Shown here piece after piece: positions 1-12,358 of a stretch of 64,000 nt of DNA. The DNA lies in NCBI GenBank assembly GCA_000711775.1, contig ARYC01001259.1, positions 1-64,000 of the forward strand, written 5' to 3'. The translations under genes were made by a program, and so were the position numbers. This stretch comes from Oxytricha trifallax (taxonomy: Eukaryota; Ciliophora; Spirotrichea; Sporadotrichida; Oxytrichidae). Every line of letters starts with the position of its first letter. Positions within the stretch are counted from its first letter, which is position 1. Below the pieces are notes generated by a model, which saw nothing but the letters and a program-made list of their open reading frames with translations, was not told the origin of the DNA and ran no database searches.

Positions 1-313
1 TGATTTTATGATTAAAATTAGGGTGCTCCTAATTAAGTACTAGCTTTAATTAATGCCCCTAATTAAGTACTAGCATTTTAAGAGTTGCTCCTAATTAAGT
101 ACGTACCAATTTAAATTTAAAAAATATGGAACTATAACAGTAGAAATTGATATCAATCTCTCAAGTTTGAAACCAGTTCTCAAAACCTTCTCCATATCCT
201 TCTTAGAGGTTGATCCCCTATAGGATGCCATATTTAATAGTAAGATTTACAGAGTATATAATTGAAATCAATAAACTTAAATTTGAATATCATTTCTTAG
301 ATCTGTAAACAAG
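1..313. promoter_or_regulatory. TBE A divergent intergenic region with TCCTAATTAAGTAC repeats
   Basis: Upstream of the 22-kDa gene a CCTAATTAAGTAC motif recurs three times (about 28-40, 58-70 and 89-101). By position this is the gap between the divergent 22- and 57-kDa genes. The equivalent gaps of copies B (25160-25719) and C (46728-47292) carry related TTAATTAGG and GGTACCAATT repeats. A shared promoter or binding site is inferred from position and recurrence only. Confidence 0.4.
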
Positions 314-1102
314 ATGGAGTCAATGAATGATGTAATGAAAAGAGTGCAAGTTCAAGAATTGATTCAGGGATTTAGAAGCAAGGAGGATTTGCACCGCTAC
401 CTGGTGCAGCAAGGTAATGAACTCATAGTAACTCATCTTGATTATGTAGTTGGTAAGTTCTTGCCAACGATGGAAGGTACCAAAATTTCATTTCTAAGGG
501 CGATACTCTGCGAAGAGAAGAAGCATTGAAAACTTAAGATGTAAAGTTTGCAGGAGATTCCAAACTATCCAGAAATCTCAGTGACTAACTTATATGATGA
601 TGCTATGAACGACCCAGAGGTTTCGCTGTACTTGCCTACTAAGAAACAATTGTCAAATAAACTGCCTGAAAGAAACTATTTCTTTGGCATACTTGCAACA
701 ATTAAAGGTGATTACTTGAAAGAAAATTATTCAAGAATCTCATAAGAAAAGGTACAGCATCTCTTCAGAAGATAAGGACAAACAAGGGATCAAGATAAGT
801 GAGAGCTGGCTATCAGAGCTGCAGAAGCACCCTTATATTTCAAATAAGATTTATAGCTTAACTCTTTAGAAAAATCTGGTACTGGCATCTTCTTGATGAA
901 GGAATAGAGCAAGCTTCACAGAGAGCGAAAGTCGCAGACAAAGTATGAAGTCAGCGAGAGACTTTATTCAAATATTCAGCCACCAGAGTCAATGAACATA
1001 TATGCTGGAGCTGGCAGTAAGAGAAGAAACTTAGGTGGAGGGAAGCAAGAAGTAGAAGAAAAGAAAGAGAAGCCAGCTCCCTCTAAAGAATTTTAAATGT
1101 GA
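314..1102 (+). CDS. TBE 22-kDa protein (copy A), frameshifted, with 36-nt intron
   Basis: Unknown-function second gene of TBEs. ATG at 314, with about 10 in-frame TAA/TAG read as Gln, and TGA at 1100-1102. A GT-AG intron at 414-449 (36 nt) joins the N-terminal part (FRSKEDLHRYLVQQ) to the conserved core VGKFLPTMEGTKISFL; introns of the same length lie at the same place in copies B and C. The core continues as EIPNYPEISVTNLYDDAM and KKQLSNKLPERNYFFG. At least two frameshifts (near 525 and 725) break this copy relative to copy C. The stop lies 9 bp from the end of the convergent transposase. No known domain or enzymatic motif is recognised. Confidence 0.75.
414..449 (+). other. Spliceosomal intron in TBE 22-kDa gene (copy A)
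   Basis: GT...TAG segment of 36 nt whose removal restores the reading frame into the conserved GKFLPTMEGTK core. Copies B (25024-25059) and C (47393-47428) have 36-nt introns at the same codon phase. Confidence 0.65.
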
Positions 1103-1111
1103 CTTATATAT

Positions 1112-2172
1112 TCATTAACTTAACTACAAACTTATTTATATACATTCACTCTCCCTTCTTTAACACACTTTTAAGCCAACAAATTATCTACTCTCTTCGC
1201 TGAGCTTTTAATAAAGTCTACTGTGTCGATAGGTAGGTCATGCATCAAGTGATATAGCAGCAGTTTCTTGTAATGAACTTTTAATATTCCCAGTAGAACT
1301 CATTCCATTAAACTATGGACTGTAAGGTACGTTGAACACTGGCGTTATTCTAAGTTGTTCATAACTCTTCCTTGTTTCTTTGGTATTATGAACAGAAAGA
1401 TTATCAACGAACAATATAATCTCTTATTCAGGGTACTTCTCTCTCAGCTGTTCTAAGAATTTATATACTACTCTGTCTTAATAGAGCGAGGATGAATAAA
1501 ATAAGTTTCTAAACCAGCATCCTCGCTAATTCCTCCAAGAATAGCCATTGTTTATACCTTGACTTTCTAGTCATAAACTTCTATGATGCTATGCCTCTTA
1601 TACCAAGACTTCTAGATGAAAGTGTTGAAGTAAACACAGCCTCGTCAGCATGAATAAACTTAATATTATTCTATTAGGCTCTCTGCATTTAATTATAAAT
1701 ATAATTTAAGTTGTTGTTGTAAAAATGGCAGAGTGAAATCAATGACTCTCTTGATACGATTTACACCTTTGTAAGAGATACCGTTTCGTTTATAAATGTT
1801 TGCAACAGACTATGCAGAGATCTTCAACTCAGGGAACTGGCGATGAAACATAATAGCTCGTTAGTCGAGAGAGAAGTGAGCCAAATAATTCAAAGTTTTT
1901 TCATTAATAAGATAGTCAATATGCTTCTATAGAAACATAGACTTCCTCTTAGGCTAAGAATTCAGCTATTATTGCTTTAATTACACAGCTTTCAAGCAGT
2001 GAGAGCGAACAGTTGAGGGACTACGCTTTAAGAGCAGTGCAATAGACTTATAGTTCAGTACTGGTTTGAGTTATTCACTGTTTATATCACATCCATAACG
2101 CAGTTTAAACACTAAATCTATATACTCTTCATCATAAATATATCCCAAAAGCTTGTTATTTTTGTCTCGCAT
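1112..2172 (-). CDS. TBE 42-kDa DDE transposase (copy A), frameshifted
   Basis: Tc1/IS630-type transposase that cuts and moves TBEs; in Oxytricha such proteins also take part in genome rearrangement. Start ATG at 2172. The N-terminal helix-turn-helix includes STVRSHCLK. The DDE core shows first Asp in FIHADEAVF, second Asp in ILFVDNLSVH, then ITPVFNVPYSPQFNG, where the third acidic residue is expected. Frameshifts occur just after NG, around the third catalytic residue, and a further one or two lie in the middle, so this copy is probably dead. TAA/TAG are read as Gln. It lies 81 bp from the terminal repeat end and converges on the 22-kDa gene. Confidence 0.85.
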
Positions 2173-2253
2173 TTAATTAATAACCCCAACCCCTAACAAA
2201 TTCCCTACAAATCAAAGCACTTATAAACCTAATTAAGGGGTTTTGGGGTTTTG
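2173..2253. repeat. TBE A right terminal inverted repeat
   Basis: Read inward on the minus strand it starts CAAAACCCCAAAACCCC then TTAATTAGGTTTATAAGTGC, nearly the same as the left ends of copies C (45140) and E (62613). The flanking AAT at 2254-2256 fits the ANT target site. Confidence 0.85.
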
Positions 2254-2297
2254 AATATGAAAGTGGTGCTTAGCCTATAACAATGAGAAGTCACTAA

Positions 2298-2540
2298 TCA
2301 GTAAAAACAAAGATATGGCATTTTTCTTAAGTCATTAAGGTCTTTGAAGCCATCATAGCGAAAGGACTGATATTAAAGTCTTAGCAGCAATGAAACCAGC
2401 AATAATTTTTATCTCTCTCTCATCATCACAAGCTTTGTCTTCACATCCGTTCCAAACTCTGAGAACAACTAACATCCTGATGTAGAGTGATATGATTTGA
2501 AAAGTAGGATGGTTTTTCTGAATTTTTATCTTTAATCCTC
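2298..2540 (-). other. Unidentified coding-like island beside TBE A
   Basis: GC is higher than in the surroundings. In one minus frame the stretch reads IISLYIRMLVVLRVWNG, then an acidic part (CEDKACDDERE) and a hydrophobic part (IIAGFIAAKTLISVLSL), ending in TGA at 2353-2355. A second frame reads FRYDGFKDLNDLRKMPYL to a TGA at 2298-2300. This looks like a host MDS or a decayed gene into whose edge the TBE inserted. No family recognised. Confidence 0.35.
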
Positions 2541-4784
2541 AGGTTTCATGGATAACTATACTTTACATATAAACTATTGATTTAATATAGCATAAAATTA
2601 AATTAAATAAAAATTAATTTAGTTGAATAGTAATAAATTACAAATAATGTCCAACTACAAAAATTAAATTAGAGGTATTAATAAATATCACATTTTCAAT
2701 TAAATTGGTGGTTGCTATTAATCTATATTTGATTACAATGCAAATAATATAACAATCGTTAAAATATAGATTATTCAGATAAGAACTCTAAAATAATTAG
2801 ATAGTCAAATTGACTAAAAATCTAAGAATAAATTAATAATTTCACGTTTAAATATTAAAAATTTAAGTATATAAATTTATAATTTTAAAACAAATCCTCA
2901 TAGTTTTATTTGAGAATTTAAGTTAACAATTAATAATAGTAAGAGTATAACAATGCTGCTATTTATTATCTTTAAAGATACTTATCACATTCATTAATTG
3001 AAAATCAAAAAGGATTTTATAATATCAGTTGCTATAGAATTTAATCTTTCATTCTTATCTTAATTTCAACAAGTATTATAGAAAATATTCTTAAAAGCTT
3101 TTTTTAAGTTAGAAAATAATTTTAAGAGTTAGGTGATATAAAATTTTTAATTTTAGGAGTTAATTAAATTGTCACTAGCTTTTTAAATAATTACATCAAT
3201 CCTTGATTTTAAGATGTACTCATGGCAAACTAATCATTGCCAATAAAAAAAGAAATCATATAATCAACTTCAACACCTAAGTTGGATGGATATGCCTAGC
3301 GCTATCTTGTTAACTTATTTACCTTTCTTTTATTATAAAAATGCCTCACTTCCACTCTAAATATTAAAATAGTCTGTAAAACAAATTTTTTATCTTCCAA
3401 CTGAGTATCTTGTGAAGAACTCAATATACGATATTTTTTAATAGCAAACCCATTAAAACCTATATGATTCTTTGATATTTTCAAACTTATATCAAAAGCA
3501 CAACATTATATACATTGTGTTGATGAAAATATTATTAATAAAATTGAGATATATACTAATTTAATTACTTTGCTTTGCTTTAAAAACATATATGGTTAAT
3601 GATTGATTTGATATTGCAAACTATTTTATAAAGCAATGCTATAGTTTAATATTGTAATAAAAATAATTAAGAAAGTGTTCTATGGAGTTACAAATTAATA
3701 TCTGTTACTATAAGAGCTGTTTTAAGCAAAATATTTAGCCTGTCCCCACATTAATACGATATATATATATATATAAAAAGTAATAAAATTAACTTTATGA
3801 ATAGAATATTAAATTATTTATATTTGCACTTTATAGTTACTTAAAATTACTTTTATATGTTGATTATTTAATTTATGATTCAACATAAATTTGAATCATC
3901 AATAAATAAAGCAATAGAATTATTTTGAAATTATTAATTATTTATTTAATTTTTCTTCTTTCAATAAATTTTAAATCTCTTAAATTTACAGGATTTATAT
4001 GTAAATTTCTAAGATTTATTTTTTTAATATACATTTAAAAATAATTTGCACATACCGCCTGAGCTGAATGACATGTTTAATCATTCCTCACTGTCATAGA
4101 TATTTCAACATATACCCTATTTATTTATAAATTTTACAAATATAATGATCTTTGCGGGTGAAGTCTTTCTGGTTCCGTGATATAGCATAAGAGTAAGTAA
4201 AAAAGTTTATAAATTGACAAAATTGATATATAATTGAGCCTCTGCTTACTTTCCCCACTTATCAGTTATATCATTATTTAAAAATATTTGGGTATTACTT
4301 CATTGATTAATAGTTTAGCATGAGTTTATTTTATAACTATATCATCTATAGCATGCTTGAAGTTTCTCCATAACTTCTTGTTTTAAATTCTTTCAATAGT
4401 TAGGATTTTAGCTTTATAAAAACACTATAACTAAATTAAAGCTTATGGCATTGTCACTTTGAATTATTGTTCAATCTTTATCCATTCTTAAATATTAAAT
4501 ATTGTAACTATTACTCAATTTATTGTTATATAAATTTACATAATTGATTTTATTAATATATTCTCAGTTACCTTAAGCAAAGAAATTAAAAATATGAATT
4601 TAGCAAGGGAAATATTTAAAATTAATTACTTTTCTGGATTAAATAAATAATTATCAGGTTCTTCTAATCCAAAATATACTTAATTTGACTATGAATAATT
4701 TAAATTGCTGATCTATTTACTCCCAGGATTTAGGGAATTCGAAATCCTTCGCTTTATCAAATAGTAAAATTGTATAATTGAATT
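2541..4784. other. AT-rich non-coding DNA
   Basis: Very AT-rich, with homopolymer and AT runs (for example an alternating TA run near 3763-3775). I see no gene, RNA or transposon that can be supported. In a germline spirotrich this would be eliminated DNA. Confidence 0.5.
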
Positions 4785-5156
4785 ATGTACCTAAATCAAT
4801 GTATTAAAACCATATATGAAAAAATGTTTCAAATAATTATCAAGCAAATTCTCAAAGAATCTTCCAGCCTCGAAACATTTCAACCCCATTATTTTGATGT
4901 GTTCCATGCTGAAGCCCTGTGCAAAACTGCAATTAAATTTAAGTTAGGCAGTCTACTTCATTTAGTTTAGTATGTTCACGTTCATGATATTTTTGAAGTT
5001 CTTGAGAGACAAAATTATTTTAAATAGAATTAGAAATATTAAAATCATGGAATGGTTGTTTAAAAAGAAATTACATTCAGTTTGGATCTTTTTAGAAGAT
5101 GTCTAACTGTTGAAGGAAAGAATAAAATTTATGTTATAAATCTATTTTCTCATTGA
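4785..5156 (+). CDS. Hypothetical 123-residue reading frame
   Basis: ATG at 4785 to TGA at 5154-5156 with TAA/TAG as Gln. The stretch around ESSSLETFQPHYFDVF and FHAEALCKTAIKFKLGSLLH is slightly GC-richer than its surroundings. No domain recognised. It may be a decayed gene, an MDS, or a chance frame, since two of three stops are sense codons here. Confidence 0.2.
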
Positions 5157-8100
5157 GTCCCTTAACATAATAGTTTTTCTATTATCCTTCAAATCTATCA
5201 TCCCCTCCCTTGCTTTCTTCAATTAGGTCTGAGTACAGTTGCTATGGTCTAATTTGATTGTTCTATTAATCCATATACTTTAATTCTTTTCTTTGAAGTT
5301 GTCTATTAAAATAAGTAAACTATATTAACTAGCATAGTCAGTCTGAGTCTTTTTCTAGCTCCAAGTTTTAGGGTCACAGGATAATCCAGATATATGATAA
5401 TAATTAAAGATTTATCTGAATGAATTAAAACCTGTAAAAATGATAGGTAAAACCATTCTTTTGTTGATTTTGGTCACCTATAATTTGATGCACTAAACCT
5501 TTACTATTTAAAGAAATCAATGTTAAAATAATAAATGAGATTTACCTTGAAGGTGTTATGCTGGCAGCATGCTTAGGAATGTTTCTCTATCTAATTATTT
5601 TAATGCAAATCATAGTCAAACCAGTCGTTTACTGTATCTTATCTATCTTTGTAGTTGGCGTCTCCTTTATTTACTTTATAGGACCATTGAAAATGAATTA
5701 TTCAGTTGATATCTAAATTGATGTTAATTATCTAGTTTTTCAATTAAATTGATAAGTAATGTGTTCCACTGCAATAGATTAAATAAATATCAGTTATTGA
5801 TATAGATTGCTAGTTGAAACTTTTAATTCCAGGATGCTTTTTTTTCCTATTAAATTTTAGCTTCTTCGATAGTAATATATTAAAATAAAACTATAAAGTA
5901 AGCCACACTATATATACTCCACATTTTTTTCCCAGTTTATAGCTCCTTTCATCTTTATAGCCTTTATTTTAAAAAAAATTATGATTTACAGATATAAATT
6001 ACAGTATTACTTTTAATTAAATTATCTTTAATTAAAAAATACACATAAATATTCTGTGCTATTCTGTTATTTGAATTTTGACTATCTTTCTTAGCATGGT
6101 TTATTCCAGAATCTTCAAGTCCTATGAACCTTAAGCTATTCTAAATAAAGTATTTATTAAATCTATATTAGTTAGATTCCTTGATTACTGTAAGAGATAA
6201 TGTAATTGTCTTTGTCTATTTTAAAGCTCACTTTGTTTTAAATTTCAATTGCAGATACTTTAGATCTTTCTGCTCTCATAAGTTTTAATTTGTTATAACC
6301 ATAAAAAAAAGTACACATTTTAAATTTCAGTTTCATGAGGATGAAAATTCTTACAAAATGTATATCATTAATGTAGTTATAAACATTTAATGACATTTGG
6401 AGCATCAGTTAGCTACATAGCTTTGGTTGAAACTTTATTCCCTTATTTGATGTTTTCTATAGCTTTTTATTATATAAGTTTATATTTTTGGAGATCTTGA
6501 AGTACTTCGGAAAGTCTGTTCTTGGATTGTCTTTAGATAATAATGAAATTATAAACTTTTTAATTTTTAAATCTTCCAACAAGATGGACTTTTTGTCTGA
6601 AGAGAATGAATAAATATTTCAAACTCAAATATTAATATACAAATGAAAACTTGATATTTCAGAGAAATGGCCTTCGCTTTATCCTTAAGTTCATTGAACT
6701 CATCTGGTTAACATAAAGTATATGTATATTTAAAGGTTTTTTTCAAGAATTTTAGCTTAGGTTCAATAGCCTCGTAATCATCTTACTTAAATATTAAAAT
6801 TTTTACATCTTGATTATATTTAAAATCTAAGATTTAAACCTCAATTAAAATATTTTAATTATTCTTTATAATTATTATAGGTTTAATTGTTTAAAACTTA
6901 TTTCATTGAAATTAATTCAAAATTGGATTATTAAAAAAACTAGTTAAAATTAAAAAAACTGTTTTATATTCTATAAAATCTATTCAGTTTAAAACAGTAA
7001 ATTTTTTTTATAAATTACACATTTTAAAGGATATTTGGAAGAAGGCACTCTCTTTTTATTAGGGTAATCTTCTGGAGTTTGTTATTTTATTTTTGATTAT
7101 TAATATTCTAAATATTTTTTTAAACAAAACCAAAATTTCTTTAGAAATTACAAAATAGAATTGCAATGCTTTTACTTTGATTCAATAAAAGAAGAGTAAT
7201 TAGCTGAAATATTAATTATTAATTTATATAACATTTTTGTAATAGATAAAAAATTTGAAAGGATTCAGGATTTTAAAATATTTTGGTACCTCTTAATCCC
7301 AAAATAATAAAATAACCTTAAATGTACTGTATTTATATTTTTGGAAAGCTTAAATTAATAATATGTAATCAACCAAATTTTGCAATTTAAAAATATAATT
7401 ATAAAAAATTAAAGATTTAATTCTGTTGATGTAATTGATAGCTTGGTCAGTTTCTGTCCCTGTTACCTAGATTTTGTACTCCTTTAAATATATAATTATT
7501 ATACTTTTTCAAGAGTGTTTCTCTATCCTAAGGGGTATTGTTGTACTTATATCTAGGCTATCTTTTATCATACCTCTAATTTGGGGCGTTTTCTTTATTT
7601 TTTTAAATTATTTACTTAATAATAGCACCACTGTATGAAGATTTATTATATTCAAGTATTTAAACTGTGTCAGTTATGATTACATTGAACTTTTCTTATA
7701 TTATTACTGAAGTTAAATTGAAATATGAAATATTGCACATTCTAAAAACTACTACACTAAGTAAATTTAATACTGTTATAATAAGTCATACTGCTCATTA
7801 CTTGAAGAAACATTTGTCATTTTAAAGGTATATGCTTTGTATTGATTTTTATTAAGATTTATATTTGTATCTTTTAGTCTAGATAATTACTCATTACATT
7901 TTATTTCAAATAATTAAATAACAGGAGTTATGTTTATAAAAATAATATATATCTCAACAAAACATTAATTGTGTAATATTTTAAATCATTTAATTCTTCC
8001 ACTTTCTTTTACAATGTTTGCAAATTAGGAAGCTAAGTTAACATTTATAATCAAAATAAATATGAAGTTTTGTGGACAACTATATTGTGATTTATCTTCA

Positions 8101-10324
8101 AAGTCTCTGTTTTAATTTAATCTAAGAGAGCTTTCACATGATTTTCAATTTTGTCTAATTTTTTTTGGGTAGTTTTCACATAAATATTCTGAAAATTGTC
8201 ATCATAATAAATGCAATCATTAATGTTTTGTAAAATATAAATTAATTTATGAATTTAATTAAAGCCTTGATTTTTAAGGATTTCTTCTAATTACTTTAAT
8301 TGCTTTAAGAACCTGTAAATGTGAGTATTAAATTATAGGTAAATATAAAAAGGTATTAAAATTATTATGAAATGCATTTATTAATTCAAATCAATTGAGA
8401 ATTTTGATATGTAATTTTTTTTATTATTAAATTGATTGTGACTATTTTGAACAAAAATGGTCACAATTTAAATAAATAAACATAAAGTGAGTTCTAGAAG
8501 CTACATCCATGTTTCTGCATCCAAAGAACAAGCTTATTAACTAAAATATAGCTGCAATTTTTAGTGAATTCTTGCTTATAAAATACTTTGAATAAATCCT
8601 TTACGTAATGAACATCCTCATTTTTATATTTAATTACATAGTAAAATAAAATTTTGATAATAAATTTTAAGCTTTCTGCCTAAATAATTATTAGTTTAGA
8701 TAATATATTATATTTTTAATTGCCCAAAGATATGAACTTTCTTATCAGCTTTCATACTGTTTTCATGTCTCCTCTTTTAATAATTATTAAAAAATATTTG
8801 TTATAAATAATTGTTGTTTCTAATCTTCATATTCTTGAAGTCATCGTCGCTTAAAAATATTAACAAATTGCTTAGTATTATAAAATAATAGCTGATGATT
8901 GACACTTTAAATATAAATAATAAATTTCCTGTGTTTTATCTTATCGCTGTTTTTGGCTTTAAATAAAAGAAATAGATAGCTATGAATTGTTGAATGATTT
9001 ATTTGTAGTCATCAATTTAATTGATATAATTATTTGATATTTTTAATTTATATGGAAATTCAAAAGTTTTTGGAAATTTAGATACAGCAATTAATTGCAA
9101 TTAAATTCCTCAAATTTTAAGAGTCAAATATTATATTCTGGATTAGATAATACCTTAAATATTCTAAATAGATAACCTATTTGTTATAACTGGCATAATA
9201 AATTCTCTGCAAATTATTACTATAATTGAATTTAGCAAATAATTGTTAAATTTCTAATATCACTCTCCACTTTGTACAAAGTGTAAACCAAGAAAAATGG
9301 CATATAATTAAGTTGAAAATTTTAAATTATAAATATTGAATTGTAAGAAATAATTGTTTATAGTCTATGAAACCTACTCCTAAACTTTTTCCCAGTCTTC
9401 AATTTCTTTGTTTAATTTAATCTTGCATTTAATATAATATTATTCTAAAATAGAATATGGAGCTATAAATTAATGCATGAATTGTCTTTGAACTTCTATT
9501 CAATTAATGCTTAATTGCTACTTATAAAGTAAAGAATTATTTCGATTTTTAATTTGAGGAATTGATGTTTACAAGATAATTTGAAATATCTTAATAAATA
9601 AATTATAATAACTTCTCTTGATTTCTTCCAGTGATTTTCTTATAGAAAGCTAATCTATAAGTTTTTCAAAGCAAGAATAGGCTGAAGTTTCTATATTTTA
9701 AGTTACTTAATTATTTGGCTATATATTCCCACGCATATTTGTATAAGAGATGTCAGGATTATTATTTAAATTTTACTGGAATAAGTATTAAACATTTTAA
9801 ATGATATGCTGGTACACCTTTTAATTTAATAGGGCTTGTTTCTATCTTTCAAGCTCTTATTAATTAAGAAGTAGCTAATTTTATTTGAATTTTATCGTTG
9901 CAATTAAAAATGAATTAGGCAAATTAATTAAAAATAGACAACATAATGCTAAAATAGTTATAAAAATATAGACAAAATGGTACTCTCTCCAAATAGAATT
10001 TAAGTTTAGCCTGAATTTACTCTAGGTCTGATATTCAGTCCTATCATATTATCGAATGATATAAATTAATTTTAATTTTGGCAGTAAAATCAGGTAAATC
10101 AATATCCCTCAAGAGATAAAATAGTTCCTTCAATTATAAAATCTAGCATATTTTGAATTATCTATAAACAAGAATAATATTGTACAGGTTTGGAAAATAT
10201 GGCAAGTTCTAATTATATAAATTTTTTTAATTAATTTATAAATTTGATAATTATTTAGCATTAGTTGTTGCTCTATACTCAGTTAAGAATACATTAATTT
10301 ATTCATATTTTTAATAATTAAGAT
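5157..10324. other. AT-rich DNA without supported genes
   Basis: About 5 kb at very low GC. Faint GC bumps occur near 5190-5420 and 8490-8570, but no frame gives a convincing product. Most simply a long block of eliminated germline sequence. Confidence 0.45.
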
Positions 10325-10665
10325 GGGAACACATTTGGGAAATTTTGTTGTCCGGGCATGCCATTCACACCCATAGATAATTTTGCAAATATATATTAAA
10401 AACTTTTAGATGGATTGATATAGCTTTAGCCATGATTAGAGCCAAAATTTTTGTTGCCAGCAAAAGGCTGTCCATTATTTCCGATATATTGATTTTAAGG
10501 TACCCCTATTATTGGAGGATACTATTACTGCTGAGGTTAAACTCCATAACCTCCATTATTAGATTATTAAAAATACCCTCCAATTTAGGCATTAGGATTA
10601 TTCTATTATATCTAGTTATAATCACTGTTATGTCCACTCTTATGAGATCTAATAAATTATTAGAA
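10325..10665 (-). CDS. Host coding island (candidate MDS): Gly/Asn/Gln-rich segment
   Basis: Minus strand with TAA/TAG as Gln reads a Gly/Asn/Gln/Pro-rich chain: HKSGHNSDYN, NGGYGVQPQQQYPP, QYIGNNGQPFAGNKNFGSNH and GVNGMPGQQNFPNVFP. Such composition is typical of low-complexity tails of RNA-binding proteins. It has no start of its own and is flanked by AT-rich DNA, as an MDS would be. It probably belongs with the CCCH and RGG islands upstream on the same strand (10965-14184), forming the C-terminal part. Exact ends are uncertain. Confidence 0.5.
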
Positions 10666-10964
10666 GAAAAGTAATGTTGTTAACAGAATATTATATTTTT
10701 GACAGAAATATTAAAATAGACTGCCCAGAGCTTATGTTTTGTGGTATTTAAGAACTGTTAAGCAGCATTCTTAACTCAAACGCTGGAGATTTTGTGCATT
10801 GAGTAGAGTGAATAAAAATTAAAGAGGAAATTTAAAAAAAAAGAATCTATTAGTTAAAACTTGAGTCAGATGTTTATTAAAAATAAAATCTTGTATTTAT
10901 CCACATTTAAATTTATCAATGTTAAAATAAGCAAATACAATTGTGAAGGTAAACGCAAATTTCT

Positions 10965-11107
10965 TTTTAGCAAACCAAATCAGACTGACATAAATCAGGC
11001 TTTTTAGATTTACCGGATACTACTGAAGGATTGTTTGAATCTAAGGAAGGTTGCCTTTGCTCTCGGTGTTTTTTCGGGCAAACTGGGTCCATACAAGCTG
11101 GGCCAAA
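10965..11107 (-). CDS. Host coding island (candidate MDS): CCCH zinc finger
   Basis: Minus-strand reading gives CFGPACMDPVCPKKH, a C-X4-C-X4-C-X3-H finger of the Nab2/ZC3H14 type that binds poly(A) RNA, followed by REQRQPSLDSNNPS and SGKSKKPDLCQS. It contains no TGA. The neighbouring minus-strand islands also encode CCCH and RGG motifs, so they most likely form one RNA-binding protein whose gene is split by eliminated sequence. Confidence 0.55.
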
Positions 11108-11279
11108 ACAGCATACTTTAATATTCGCAAATATTGATATGTGTAAGAAAATTTACTAAAAATTATCATGCTTTAAACTAAATAGTTTAATATTGAAATA
11201 TTGTCGAAATTGGAAAGAAAAGATTTAGTCTGCTATCTTATGAAATAAAAAGAATATCTTTTATTTTCAATAATTTTAA

Positions 11280-11380
11280 ATTTGATTAGGCATACGATAG
11301 ATTCGGAGCCATTATCATCATTATCCTCTTGTGATAGTATTTACACTTCCCTTGTTTGTAAAAAGAGCAGGAATTAAAAA
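11280..11380 (-). CDS. Host coding island (candidate MDS): CCCH-like finger
   Basis: Minus strand reads PCSFYKQGKCKYYHK, close to the CCCH pattern with a Phe-Tyr-Lys-x-Gly-x-Cys core common in such fingers. The next residues depend on the unknown right-hand boundary of the segment. Short, flanked by AT-rich DNA on both sides. Confidence 0.4.
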
Positions 11381-12004
11381 ATAAATTAATTGAACATATA
11401 TATATATTTAACTAAATTATTTTGAATCCCCACTAGCACATGGAATTATATTCAATTCAATAAAAGTTTTAAATTTCTTTGCTTTTAGAATAAAGGTTGC
11501 TGTCACCTCCAATTATATAATTTTATTTTACAAAACCTGTGTTCGTAAATATTTAATCAAATTAATTTTAAGAGATTGTTTTAAAGAGAAGCAATTATAT
11601 ATAAATTGAATATTATATAATACAAAATAAGATGTGATGAAATCAGATTAATAAATAATGTTATTAAATTATAATGATAGATAAATATGAGAGGATTTTA
11701 ATAAATTTGTTAATATCAATTCCTCATGTAATTTAAGAATAATAATAGACATATTTGCAGTTTGAAAAATTAATTTTTTTATTTTTATAGGTATTAAGCT
11801 TTTTTAATTTTTATATTTATTATATATTTTGAACATCTACTTAAAATAAAAACCTTATTTAAAAGTAAATAAATGAACTGTAATTTAATTTTAATGACAA
11901 AAAAAAAATAAAATTTAAACTTCATATTATTTTGCTTATAAATTTATATTGTAAATTGTTTCCAAAATTTATTCAAAATCAATTACAATTATGGCTTTAA
12001 TTTT

Positions 12005-12165
12005 ATTTTATTTTTTCCTCTTCCCCTGCCGCCTCGACCACCTCTCTCATCTTTACCTCTGTAACCATGACCTCCTCGGCTGTTCCCTCGATGATTTTCA
12101 CCAGAATGAATTGGATGTCTTTCGTTTTGCTATTGCTATTGATTAAACTAGTTTTAGACTGGCTG
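12005..12165 (-). CDS. Host coding island (candidate MDS): RGG-box segment
   Basis: Minus strand reads a run of Gln, then NERHPIHSGENHRGNSRGG and HGYRGKDERGGRGGRGRGK. RGG boxes bind RNA. GC is clearly above the surroundings. It may form part of the same gene as the CCCH islands. It runs out into AT-rich sequence after the Lys-rich end, so the 3' boundary is unclear. Confidence 0.55.
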
Positions 12166-12249
12166 ATTTTATTGTGAATAAAATAGTTAATTGTAAATCA
12201 TATACATTTTTCTAGTGCTACAAATTTTATACAAAATTAAATTAGTACT

Positions 12250-12358
12250 GTTGATGTGCCTGATATTAACCTATTTAATTCATATTCTATTGTTAGGTAT
12301 AGCTGCTTTGAGATTAATTTGAGTACCCCTAGTTGTGAGAAGAAGTTAGTCCGCTAAA
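12250..12358 (-). CDS. Host coding island (candidate MDS): Gln/Ser/Tyr-rich segment
   Basis: Minus strand reads SSHNQGYSNQSQSSYTQQQ followed by NMNQIGQYQAHQQY, with many TAA/TAG used as Gln. It lies next to the RGG island on the same strand. Confidence 0.45.

Larger units (their letters stand above)
1..2253. mobile_element. TBE transposon copy A, right part (left end outside window)
   Basis: Telomere-bearing element of the Tc1/mariner-like TBE group. Its right end is the C4A4 telomere-type terminus at 2237-2253 (GGGGTTTTGGGGTTTTG), followed directly by AAT, which fits the ANT target duplication known for TBEs. It holds a plus-strand 22-kDa gene and a convergent minus-strand 42-kDa transposase in the order seen in copy C at 45140-48804. 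The 57-kDa gene is expected just left of the window. Both genes carry a few frameshifts, so this copy is not fully intact. Confidence 0.88.
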
